A DNA stretch of 64,000 nt from Alkanindiges illinoisensis (GTDB lineage Bacteria; Pseudomonadota; Gammaproteobacteria; Pseudomonadales; Moraxellaceae), in NCBI RefSeq assembly GCF_004377485.1, contig NZ_SNTY01000010.1, positions 18,471 to 82,470 on the forward strand, in the 5' to 3' direction. Shown piece by piece: positions 52,945-60,955 of this stretch (within the stretch, counting starts at the first letter, position 1; the number at the start of each line of letters is the position of its first letter). Below the pieces are notes generated by a model. It was not told the DNA's origin and ran no database searches. It worked only from the letters and a program-made list of their open reading frames with translations. The translations under genes were made by a program, and so were the position numbers.

Positions 52945-54558
52945 CTAGGTACGCGGACGTTTTACCGGCCAGCTCATTTTAAAGCGTGCCCCACCCAAAT
53001 CCGGGCTTTGATCCACACTAATATGTCCGCCAAACCAGAATGCAATTCTGGACACAATGGAAAGCCCCAAGCCATAGCCACCCGCAGAACCCGCAGCACG
53101 TGTCCGGCTGTCATCCAGACGGGAAAATGGCTCAAAGATTTTTTCACGATCTTTTTCTGGAATACCCGGGCCATCATCTTCCACACAGATATAAGCCTTA
53201 CCGTTTTCTACGCCGCCGCTAATGCGGATCTTGCGATTGGCATAACGCATGGCATTACCTGCCAGATTTTGCATTACCCGGTGCAGATACAGTTTTTCTG
53301 CCGAAACCAGCAGTTCATGATCCGGTTCTAACGTGAGTACCTGTGGCTCAAGCCCCAGATTGCGCGTTTCTTCAGCAACCTGACGTACCAGCTTATACAA
53401 AGCTACTTCTTCAAAATTCAGGGATGGCGTGCCTTGCTCCAGCTTGGCATAGGTGAGAATTTCATCAATCAGGGTATTGAGAGCCTCAATATCCTTGTCA
53501 ATCATCAGTTGCTGTTCCAGACGACTTTCATAATCATCAGTGTCGGCCAGCATTTCCACCCCAAAACGCACCCGCGCCACCGGAGTACGCAGCTCATGCG
53601 ATACTGCCCGGGTCAATTCGCGCTGGGCTTCAATCAGGCGCTTGATATGCTCGGCCATGCCATTAAAGCTCAATGCCAGCGTATCAATTTCATCCTCACC
53701 ATCCACCTGAACACGTGCGTCCAGATTACCGGTACGTACCTGATTCAAGCCATTGCGCACCAGCCGGATTTTACGCTCCAGCGGCAAGATCAGTGAATAT
53801 ACGCCAAGGCTAATTAGCAGCAAACCAATGAGGGTAACACTGGCAAACAAATGAAAAGGCAACCAGTTAAACATGGGAATTGGTCCCATCACCAGCACTT
53901 CGTTGCCATTGCCAGTAGGGCTCACCACCGAAATATTGGCACCAGTAGAAGAAGCACCATCACGCAGCAACATAATCACTTCTTTACGGCGAATGCGGGA
54001 TAACTGATCAATATCCAGTCCCAGTTTGCTCACTGGCTGAATCGAAATCGGATAGGGAAAATGCTGACGAATTTCCTTTAGGCGTTTTTGTTCCTGACCC
54101 GGGTAATACACCAGATCATCCAGCATAAAAACTGCCATGGCTTTAATTTGCTGTTCACCTGCCTTGTCAACCCGGGTGGCCAGTAGCAAATTTTCATTGG
54201 GAACTTTGGTATAAATGTCTGCCTGAATTTTATCACTGTTATAACGAACCACGGATTTCTCGTGTTCCAGCAATTCCTGTTCGCGCCGGCTAAATTCAAT
54301 GGAATCGTTAGGCACCAGCTTAAGCGGTAGATTCAGCAGGATACTGGCATCATCCAGCCAGTTTTGTCGGGTTTGCGCAGAGGTCTGGCGGGCAATACCC
54401 TGAGTAATAATATAAAATACACCGGCAGCCATCTCTTCGCGATAAGCCTGCGCACGCTTATAATTCACACCTTGTACCAGCAGGTAGGCAATGAGCGCGA
54501 CTACCACACATAATAAGACAAGACTTGCGTAAATACGAAAAAATATACTATGCCGCAA
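52945..54558 (-). CDS. bfmS: Sensor histidine kinase BfmS
   Basis: A 537-residue sensor of the BfmRS system, which in Acinetobacter controls biofilm, envelope stress and capsule genes. It has an N-terminal TM helix (about 8-28), a periplasmic sensor region, a second TM (about 232-255), a HAMP domain ('IRLVRNGLNQVRTGNLDARVQV'), the phosphoacceptor region 'AVSHELRTPVARVRFG' (histidine near 319) and an ATPase domain with 'NAMRYA', 'DDGPGIP' and 'GYGLGLSI'. It is downstream of bfmR on the same strand, separated by a terminator-like hairpin. Confidence 0.9.
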   Translation of the reverse strand: MRHSIFFRIYASLVLLCVVVALIAYLLVQGVNYKRAQAYREEMAAGVFYIITQGIARQTSAQTRQNWLDDASILLNLPLKLVPNDSIEFSRREQELLEHEKSVVRYNSDKIQADIYTKVPNENLLLATRVDKAGEQQIKAMAVFMLDDLVYYPGQEQKRLKEIRQHFPYPISIQPVSKLGLDIDQLSRIRRKEVIMLLRDGASSTGANISVVSPTGNGNEVLVMGPIPMFNWLPFHLFASVTLIGLLLISLGVYSLILPLERKIRLVRNGLNQVRTGNLDARVQVDGEDEIDTLALSFNGMAEHIKRLIEAQRELTRAVSHELRTPVARVRFGVEMLADTDDYESRLEQQLMIDKDIEALNTLIDEILTYAKLEQGTPSLNFEEVALYKLVRQVAEETRNLGLEPQVLTLEPDHELLVSAEKLYLHRVMQNLAGNAMRYANRKIRISGGVENGKAYICVEDDGPGIPEKDREKIFEPFSRLDDSRTRAAGSAGGYGLGLSIVSRIAFWFGGHISVDQSPDLGGARFKMSWPVKRPRT

Positions 54559-54658
54559 TCTTAAACCTCATTATTTTCAACGCCAGCTACAGGAGAGCGT
54601 GTATTTTAAAAATCGACATATTCTAAGGCAAATTTTGTGAAACACAATTTAAAGTGAC

Positions 54659-54700
54659 AAAAAACACACTGTTCGCTGAATAAACAGGTCAAACAGTGTG
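54659..54700 (-). terminator. Terminator-like hairpin between bfmR and bfmS
   Basis: A 9-bp stem (CACACTGTT 54665-54673 with AACAGTGTG 54692-54700 on the plus strand) with an 18-base loop and a run of six U on the minus strand. It lies in the 190-base gap between bfmR and bfmS and could lower bfmS transcription relative to bfmR. Confidence 0.6.
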
Positions 54701-54748
54701 CTTTTGCATTTAAGTTATAACTATTATTGGTGTAGGGCGTTCTGAAAA

Positions 54749-55468
54749 TCACAACCCGTTGGTCGACTCTTTAACAAACAGGTAGCCTTTACTGCGTACA
54801 GTTTTGATGCGTTTTGGGTTTTCCGGGTCATCGCCAATTTTTGGACGGATACGGGAAATACGCACATCAATGGAACGATCCTGGCCATCATATTCAATCC
54901 CACGCAGACGCTCAAAAATGTCTTCACGCGACAGGATACGGCCAGCATTGGATGCCAGTAACCACAACAGATCATATTCAGCACTGGTAAAATCAACCAG
55001 CTCGCCAGACAGCGTCACTGAGCGGCCACCGTTATCAATTACCAGATCATCAAACGCAAGACGCTGAGCAACTTCTTCGTCAACCACTTTATCGGTACGG
55101 CGCAGCAAAGCACGAATACGGGCTAGCAGCACACGTGGCTGTACAGGTTTTGGAACATAATCATCCGCACCCATTTCAAGTCCCAGTACCTGATCCATAT
55201 CTTCAGTACGGGCAGTCAGCATCAGGATCGGATGGTGATAATGCGGACGAACTTCGCGGCAAACGGTTAAGCCATCTGCACCTGGCAGCATTACGTCCAG
55301 CACCACCATATCTGGTTGCTCGGCAATAATACGGCGAATGGCACGGTTACCATCCGTTTCAACACCAACTTCCAGGCCATTTCTGATCAGGTAATCCTGG
55401 GTTAATGTTGCCAGACGTTCGTCATCCTCAACAATTAAAATCCTTGGCAATTTCTCTTCTTGCGTCAT
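54749..55468 (-). CDS. bfmR: Response regulator BfmR
   Basis: A 239-residue OmpR/PhoB-type regulator, very like Acinetobacter BfmR. The receiver domain has the acidic pair in 'IVEDDERLA' (15-16), phosphoacceptor D58 in 'VVLDVMLPGADG' and the switch lysine in 'DYVPKPVQPRVLLARI'. The winged-helix domain follows from about 135, with 'LDFSSAEYDLLWLL'-type 'VDFTSAEYDLLWLLASNAGRIL' and 'RVSRIRPKIGDDPENPKRIKTVRS'-type 'RISRIRPKIGDD'. It is first in the bfmRS pair, divergent from nrdA. Confidence 0.95.
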   Translation of the reverse strand: MTQEEKLPRILIVEDDERLATLTQDYLIRNGLEVGVETDGNRAIRRIIAEQPDMVVLDVMLPGADGLTVCREVRPHYHHPILMLTARTEDMDQVLGLEMGADDYVPKPVQPRVLLARIRALLRRTDKVVDEEVAQRLAFDDLVIDNGGRSVTLSGELVDFTSAEYDLLWLLASNAGRILSREDIFERLRGIEYDGQDRSIDVRISRIRPKIGDDPENPKRIKTVRSKGYLFVKESTNGL

Positions 55469-55548
55469 CTGTTTTTCCCCGAAATAAGCTGAGTATCCGT
55501 TAAAAATAAAGTAGATACGGTCTAATTACCTTGCGCCAATATACACCG

Positions 55549-55563
55549 TTTACATTGTAAACA
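55549..55563. promoter_or_regulatory. 15-bp palindrome upstream of bfmR
   Basis: GTTTACATTGTAAAC is a perfect inverted repeat about 80 bases upstream of the bfmR start. Two further TTACA motifs lie at 55617 and 55656. An OmpR-type regulator acting on its own promoter could bind here, but the link to BfmR is inference from position. Confidence 0.4.
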
Positions 55564-55765
55564 ATATGCCATTCACCAAACTGCTACAGCAAGCCCCGGA
55601 ATTGATGCAAATTTGTTACATCAGTTATCCGTCTGGCTAAAAATACTTCCCCCAGTTACATTTTGGATTTTTTAATTGTGCTTTTGGTAAATATTATGTT
55701 GATTCTCAAATGTATATGTTTTGGTCTTCTGTAAGAAGGTTATCGCTATTCGTCTTGCCTATCGG

Positions 55766-55821
55766 TTGTCCACAACTTATCAACAAAGTTATCCCTCTAG
55801 TTATCCGCAAACTTATCCACA
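55766..55821 (+). promoter_or_regulatory. Phased cluster of five DnaA-box-like 9-mers upstream of nrdA
   Basis: TTGTCCACA (55766), TTATCAACA (55777), TTATCCCTC (55789), TTATCCGCA (55801) and TTATCCACA (55813) run in the same orientation with start-to-start spacing of 11, 12, 12 and 12 bases, that is close to one helical turn. The last is a perfect consensus DnaA box and the first differs at one position. E. coli nrdAB is known to be DnaA-regulated, so this is most likely a regulatory array; the helical phasing is unusually regular. Confidence 0.7.
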
Positions 55822-55900
55822 ATTGTTTCTTTTATAACCAACATAACATAACGATAACTCACCCAAAATCACTTAAGATCAGATTGCCAATCAGGAAAAA

Positions 55901-55948
55901 ATCCCTTATCTTGTGCCTATCAAATTAAATCAACACAATTAGTAGTGT
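55901..55948 (+). promoter_or_regulatory. Two NrdR boxes upstream of nrdA
   Basis: ACACAATTAGTAGTGT (55933-55948) matches the NrdR consensus ACACWATATATWGTGT at 13 of 16 positions, and ATCCCTTATCTTGTGC (55901-55916) matches at 11 of 16. Their starts are exactly 32 bases apart, the three-turn spacing that NrdR requires to repress ribonucleotide reductase genes. They lie 78-125 bases before the nrdA start. Confidence 0.65.
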
Positions 55949-56025
55949 TTTGCATAAAATCTGGGCATTTATTGAAATGACTGTTTTTTATGTAAATGCA
56001 CTGACCTTTAGGGAGAAAAGCAGTC

Positions 56026-58848
56026 ATGAATGCGCCAATTGGACAAGCCTCAGTAGTCCCCGGACAATTACGGGTCATCAAGCGTAATGGTGGCGTGCTT
56101 CCTTATGATGCCGACAAAATTGCCGTGGCTATTAGCAAGGCTTTTCTGGCGGTGGAAGGCCAGCAGGGTGCCAATTCAAGCCGTATCCATGATCGCGTCA
56201 CCCAGCTGACAGAAATGGTTGAAAATACCTTCAAGCGTCGTTTACCGTCTGGTGGCACCATCCACATTGAAGAAATTCAGGATCAGGTTGAGCTGGCCCT
56301 GATGCGTACTGGCGAGCATAAAGTGGCTCGTGCCTATGTGATTTACCGTGAAAAACAAGCCACTTTGCGCCAGCAGGATGATGCAAATCATCACCCTACC
56401 CTGCAAATTTTAGGCACTGACGGGCAGTTAAAGCCATTAGATTTAAGCCTGCTGCAACACACGGTGGAAAAAGCCGCAGCTGGGCTGGAAGGGATTGATG
56501 TAGAGGCCATCATTGATGAAACTGTACGCAACCTTTATAACGGCGTAAATGAAGCGGACATCTCCACCACCATGATGATGGCAACCCGCACCCGCATTGA
56601 GCAAGAACCCAATTACACCTATGTCACCGCACGTCTGCTACGTGATGACCTGCTTAAAGAAGGCCTGGAATTCCTCGGCCTGCCGCTGGATACCACCGAG
56701 AATGAAGCGCTGCAAGCCTTTTTGGAAAAAGGTGTTGTACTGGAATTGCTGGATCCACAACTGCTGACCTTTGACCTTGAAAAGCTCAAGGCAGCGATTA
56801 TGCCAGAGCGCAGCAACCAGTTTACCTATCTGGGTCTGCAAACCCTGTATGACCGCTATTTCATTCACAGTGAAGGCATCCGCTTTGAGCTGCCACAACT
56901 GTTCTTCATGCGTGTTTCCATGGGTCTTGCCTTAAATGAAGATGACCGCGAAGCACGGGCCATTGAGTTTTATAACCTGTTGTCCAGCTTTGACTACATG
57001 GCATCCACGCCTACCCTGTTTAACTCCGGCACGTTGCGTTCACAGCTTTCAAGCTGCTACCTGACTACAGTACCCGATGACCTGCATGGTATTTATGGCG
57101 CGATTCAGGACAATGCCATGTTGTCCAAATGGGCAGGTGGTCTGGGCAATGACTGGACACCCGTGCGTGCCTTGAATTCTTCCATTAAAGGAACCAACGG
57201 CAAATCACAGGGTGTTGTTCCTTTCCTAAAAGTTGTGAATGACACAGCTGTTGCGGTAAACCAAGGTGGCAAGCGTAAAGGTGCGGTTTGTGCGTATTTA
57301 GAAAGCTGGCATCTGGACGTTGAAGAATTTCTGGAACTGCGTAAAAACACCGGGGATGACCGTCGCCGTACCCATGACATGAACACGGCCAACTGGGTAC
57401 CTGACCTGTTTATGCAGCGCGTGATTGAAGATGGCGAATGGACACTGTTCAGCCCGTCCGATGTTCCAGAGTTGCATGACCTGACCGGCCTTGCCTTTAA
57501 AGAAAAATATGAGGCCTATGAGCAACTGACCCGTGACGGCAAACTCAAGCTATTCAAGCGTGTGCGTGCGCAGGATTTATGGCGCAAAATGCTGTCCATG
57601 CTGTTCGAAACTGGTCATCCGTGGATTACCTTTAAGGATGTGTGCAACCTGCGCTCTCCTCAGCAGCATGTGGGCGTGGTGCATTCCTCTAACCTGTGTA
57701 CCGAAATTACCCTGAATACCAGCAAGGATGAAATTGCGGTATGTAATCTGGGTTCAATCAATCTGGTCAAGCATGTTAAAGATGGCGTACTGGACAGTGA
57801 CAAGCTGAAGGCTACAGTAAAAACTGCGGTACGCATGCTGGACAACGTGATTGACATCAACTATTACGCCGTGCCACAAGCCAAAGCATCCAACCTGAAG
57901 CACCGTCCAGTGGGCATGGGTATCATGGGCTTTCAGGATGCCCTGTATGAGCTGAATATTGCCTATGGTTCAGCTGAAGCGGTAGAGTTTGCTGACCGCT
58001 CTATGGAAGTGATTAGCTATCATGCGATTTATACCTCCAGCGAACTGGCAGTTGAGCGTGGCAGCTATAGCACGTTTAAGGGTTCGTTATGGGATCAGGG
58101 TATTCTGCCAATTGACTCGCTGGACATTGTGGCCAAGTCACGCCCTGAACGCATGTTTGATGTAGATCGCAGCCAAACTCTGGACTGGGATACCTTGCGT
58201 CAAAAAGTGCAAAAAGATGGTATGCGCAATTCTAACGTAATGGCTATTGCCCCAACGGCGACCATTTCCAATATCTGTGGTGTAGCGCAATCAATTGAGC
58301 CTACTTTCCAGAACCTGTATGTGAAATCCAACCTGTCCGGTGAATTTACCGTAATCAACCCTTATCTGGTGCGTGCTTTAAAAGAGCGTAACCTGTGGGA
58401 TGTAGTCATGGTGAATGACCTGAAACATTATGAAGGTTCAGTACAGAAAATTGCCCGTATTCCGGATGATCTTAAAGCGCTGTTTGCCACCGCGTTTGAA
58501 GTAGAACCGCGCTGGATTGTAGATGCAGCCAGCCGTCGCCAGAAATGGATTGATCAGGCACAGTCATTGAACCTGTACATTGCAGGTGCAAATGGCAAGA
58601 AACTGGACATCACCTACAAAATGGCATGGTTACGTGGCCTAAAAACCACTTACTACCTGCGTGCGCTGGGTGCAACCTCGGCTGAAAAATCTACCATCAA
58701 TACTGGTGCGCTCAATGCGGTAAAAGCTGCCCCTGCTGCCCCGGTAGTAGAAACTGCGCCAGTGGTGGAAGATGATGCGTTTGCCAATGCGGCGCCCGTA
58801 CCATTGGCGTGCAGTATTGACAATCCAGACTGTGAAGCGTGCCAGTAA
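56026..58848 (+). CDS. nrdA: Ribonucleoside-diphosphate reductase alpha subunit (class Ia)
   Basis: A 940-residue large subunit that reduces ribonucleotides to deoxyribonucleotides with NrdB. An ATP-cone domain occupies about residues 15-105 (plus a second cone-like region), followed by the catalytic barrel with 'SSCYLTTVPDDL' (active-site cysteine), 'NTGDDRRRTHDMNTANWV', 'SSNLCTEITL', 'NLGSINL' and the C-terminal redox pair in 'CSIDNPDCEACQ' (C-E-A-C). Expression is expected to be controlled by the DnaA-box cluster and NrdR boxes upstream. Its stop overlaps the start of a small membrane protein (TAATG). Confidence 0.96.
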   Translation: MNAPIGQASVVPGQLRVIKRNGGVLPYDADKIAVAISKAFLAVEGQQGANSSRIHDRVTQLTEMVENTFKRRLPSGGTIHIEEIQDQVELALMRTGEHKVARAYVIYREKQATLRQQDDANHHPTLQILGTDGQLKPLDLSLLQHTVEKAAAGLEGIDVEAIIDETVRNLYNGVNEADISTTMMMATRTRIEQEPNYTYVTARLLRDDLLKEGLEFLGLPLDTTENEALQAFLEKGVVLELLDPQLLTFDLEKLKAAIMPERSNQFTYLGLQTLYDRYFIHSEGIRFELPQLFFMRVSMGLALNEDDREARAIEFYNLLSSFDYMASTPTLFNSGTLRSQLSSCYLTTVPDDLHGIYGAIQDNAMLSKWAGGLGNDWTPVRALNSSIKGTNGKSQGVVPFLKVVNDTAVAVNQGGKRKGAVCAYLESWHLDVEEFLELRKNTGDDRRRTHDMNTANWVPDLFMQRVIEDGEWTLFSPSDVPELHDLTGLAFKEKYEAYEQLTRDGKLKLFKRVRAQDLWRKMLSMLFETGHPWITFKDVCNLRSPQQHVGVVHSSNLCTEITLNTSKDEIAVCNLGSINLVKHVKDGVLDSDKLKATVKTAVRMLDNVIDINYYAVPQAKASNLKHRPVGMGIMGFQDALYELNIAYGSAEAVEFADRSMEVISYHAIYTSSELAVERGSYSTFKGSLWDQGILPIDSLDIVAKSRPERMFDVDRSQTLDWDTLRQKVQKDGMRNSNVMAIAPTATISNICGVAQSIEPTFQNLYVKSNLSGEFTVINPYLVRALKERNLWDVVMVNDLKHYEGSVQKIARIPDDLKALFATAFEVEPRWIVDAASRRQKWIDQAQSLNLYIAGANGKKLDITYKMAWLRGLKTTYYLRALGATSAEKSTINTGALNAVKAAPAAPVVETAPVVEDDAFANAAPVPLACSIDNPDCEACQ

Positions 58849-59006
58849 TGGCACCTTCCCCTGTAAATATTGGCTATGATCTGGGTCTGGGTGCCCTGAT
58901 CGCCATGTTTATCGTGTTTTATGCGCCGATGGTCTATATTTTTATGGCCATGTTCAGGTCACAAAAGGATAAACCGGCACCAGACGATCTTGCGGGAAGT
59001 GATTAA
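58848..59006 (+). CDS. Small membrane protein coupled to nrdA
   Basis: A 52-residue protein whose ATG overlaps the nrdA stop as TAATG. It begins MAPSPVNIGYDLGLGAL, has one or two membrane segments ('ALIAMFIVFYAPMVYIFMAM', split at the proline) and ends with a charged tail (DDLAGSD). Overlap and codon use suggest it is translated with nrdA. It is not recognised. A role beside ribonucleotide reductase is unknown; membrane anchoring of the complex is only a guess. Confidence 0.7.
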   Translation: MAPSPVNIGYDLGLGALIAMFIVFYAPMVYIFMAMFRSQKDKPAPDDLAGSD

Positions 59007-59190
59007 TTAGTAATTTAAAATTGAGAAAGGGAGCCACTGCGCTAACAGTACTCCCTTAATTCAAAAGGTACCGAGGCAACCTTTTGAGCGTTGGCTTTAG
59101 TGAAAAAGCGCGTCCATTTTGGACTAGTTTTGTACCAGCGTCAATTCTGCCTTACTTTTACTTTATAGTTTAATGTTAGGAGAAGTTAAG

Positions 59191-59331
59191 ATGAGTAAGC
59201 CACAAGATCGAATGGTTTATAAACGTGGAGATGTTTGGGTTAACAAACGTAATGATTCAGGGCGAGCTTCAAGTGTGCATTCTACTCAGAAGGAGGCACA
59301 ACAAGCAGCCAAGAAAATGTTAGGTAATTAA
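59191..59331 (+). CDS. DUF2188 small protein
   Basis: A 46-residue protein with a strong ribosome-binding site (TTAGGAGAAGTTAAG before ATG). The pattern 'MVYKRGDVWVNKRNDSGRAS' and 'HSTQKEAQQAAKKML' is that of DUF2188, a short beta-rich domain found in many bacteria and often near mobile regions. It lies in a small islet between nrdA and nrdB. It is followed immediately by AAGGAGG and another possible small ORF. Confidence 0.75.
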   Translation: MSKPQDRMVYKRGDVWVNKRNDSGRASSVHSTQKEAQQAAKKMLGN

Positions 59332-59346
59332 GGAGGTGGTGAGTTA

Positions 59347-59436
59347 ATCACTAAAGGAGTAGATCAACGTATCAGAAGCAAAGATACTATCACTCCCGGA
59401 AATGATCCCTTTCCTCCAAAAGATACAGAACATTAA
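59347..59436 (+). CDS. Possible 29-residue ORF with an AUC start
   Basis: After the DUF2188 stop, AAGGAGG (59330-59336) lies 10 bases before ATC at 59347, which opens a frame reading ITKGVDQRIRSKDTITPGND and ending P-P-K-D-T-E-H at 59436. No ATG, GTG or TTG start exists in this frame. The composition is coherent and the ribosome-binding site strong, so it may be a gene whose ATG became ATC, or a non-canonical start. Not recognised. Confidence 0.3.
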   Translation: MTKGVDQRIRSKDTITPGNDPFPPKDTEH

Positions 59437-59447
59437 TTGTTAATTCT

Positions 59448-59480
59448 ATTCAGAGAAGAATATTTCTTCTCTGAATTTTA
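59448..59480 (+). terminator. Intrinsic terminator before nrdB
   Basis: Stem ATTCAGAGAAG / CTTCTCTGAAT with a 7-base loop and a following TTTTA. It separates the islet from nrdB, so nrdB probably has its own promoter. Confidence 0.8.
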
Positions 59481-59543
59481 TGTCTTCTTGTCTTGCTGGT
59501 ATCAGTTAAGAAAATTAAATGATATTAAATTGGGAGACACAAT

Positions 59544-60821
59544 ATGTCCATTCTAAGCTGGGATGATTTTGAAGATGATGCGAAGAACGCTCCAGTCGCA
59601 AACAAGCCTGCGCCAGTCAAAGCGCCGCAAACGGATTCTGCATCGCTGGTATCTGCTGCACCAGCAGCAAAAGCGCCAGTGGCTGCTGCTCAATCCGTTA
59701 GCCCAGCACCAGCTCAGCCTGTTGCCGGCAGTGCTGTGGAAAGAGCCACAGAATCCCTAGCCCATCTGGATGTTGCACCCGGTCTTGAAGAACTGGAAAT
59801 GGGTGCAGGTCGCGTACAGGTGGATGACAAGGCCATGATCAACTGCCGCGCCGACTTAAACCAGCTCGTGCCGTTCAAGTATGAATGGGCATGGCAGAAA
59901 TATCTGGATGGTTGTGCCAACCACTGGATGCCACAGGAAGTCAACATGACTGCCGATATTGCGCTGTGGAAGTCTGAGAACGGCCTGACTGAAGACGAAC
60001 GCCTGATTGTGATGCGCTCACTGGGTTTCTTCTCTACTGCAGATTCTCTGGTGGCCAATAATCTGGTGCTGGCACTGTACCGCCACATTACCAACCCGGA
60101 ATGCCGTCAGTACATTTTGCGTCAGGCCTTTGAAGAAGCGATTCATACCCATGCTTACCAGTACTGCATCCAATCATTGGGCATGGATGAAGGCGAAGTC
60201 TTTAATATGTACCGCGAAGTGCCCAGCGTTGCACGTAAAGCCGCTTGGGGACTGAAATATACCCAAAGCCTCGGTGATCCTACCTTCAAGACCGGTACAC
60301 CCGAAGACGACCAGACCCTGCTACGTAACCTGATTGCATTTTACTGCGTGCTGGAAGGGATTTTCTTCTACTGTGGCTTTACCCAGATTTTGTCGATGGG
60401 TCGCCGCAACAAGATGACCGGGGTTGCCGAGCAGTTCCAGTATATTTTACGTGATGAATCCATGCATCTGAACTTTGGTATTGACATGATCAACCAGATC
60501 AAGATTGAAAACCCGCACCTATGGAGCAAAGAGTTCCAGCAAGAAGTGATTCAAATGATTTTGGAAGGTGCGATGCTGGAAATCGAATATGCGCGTGACA
60601 CGATGCCACGTGGTGTACTGGGCATGAATGCCGCGATGATGGAAGAATACCTGAAGTTTATTGCTAACCGTCGCCTGTCCCAGTTGGGCTTGCCAGAGCA
60701 ATATGTTGGCGTGACCAATCCATTCTCGTGGATGTCTGAGATGATGGACTTGCGTAAAGAGAAGAACTTCTTTGAAACACGCGTGACAGATTATCAGACT
60801 GGTGGTGCGTTAAGCTGGTAA
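59544..60821 (+). CDS. nrdB: Ribonucleoside-diphosphate reductase beta subunit (class Ia)
   Basis: A 425-residue radical-carrying subunit. The N-terminal 75 residues are a Pro/Ala/Val/Lys-rich linker. The ferritin-like core has the iron ligands and radical tyrosine spaced as in E. coli (E-A-I-H-T-H-A-Y; Tyr four residues after the His) and '[10 protein letters not shown]'. The C-terminal tail, which docks into NrdA, is present. It is separated from nrdA by small genes and a terminator, so the two are not in the simplest operon arrangement. GGGAGACACAAT precedes the start. Confidence 0.95.
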   Translation: MSILSWDDFEDDAKNAPVANKPAPVKAPQTDSASLVSAAPAAKAPVAAAQSVSPAPAQPVAGSAVERATESLAHLDVAPGLEELEMGAGRVQVDDKAMINCRADLNQLVPFKYEWAWQKYLDGCANHWMPQEVNMTADIALWKSENGLTEDERLIVMRSLGFFSTADSLVANNLVLALYRHITNPECRQYILRQAFEEAIHTHAYQYCIQSLGMDEGEVFNMYREVPSVARKAAWGLKYTQSLGDPTFKTGTPEDDQTLLRNLIAFYCVLEGIFFYCGFTQILSMGRRNKMTGVAEQFQYILRDESMHLNFGIDMINQIKIENPHLWSKEFQQEVIQMILEGAMLEIEYARDTMPRGVLGMNAAMMEEYLKFIANRRLSQLGLPEQYVGVTNPFSWMSEMMDLRKEKNFFETRVTDYQTGGALSW

Positions 60822-60955
60822 TTTTTACTACTGTTACGCTAAATATAAATAATTGATACTTCGCTAGCCTTATGAAGCTTGTGAGTTAATTCACGAGCTT
60901 CAAATCATAAATAAAATATAGCGAATTGGAATCAAGATTAACAAAGGGGAAAATA

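Noticed and set aside
55740..55830. A replication origin near the DnaA-box cluster
   Set aside because: dnaA, gyrB, rpmH and similar marker genes are absent and the cluster sits directly before nrdA, where DnaA control is known in E. coli.
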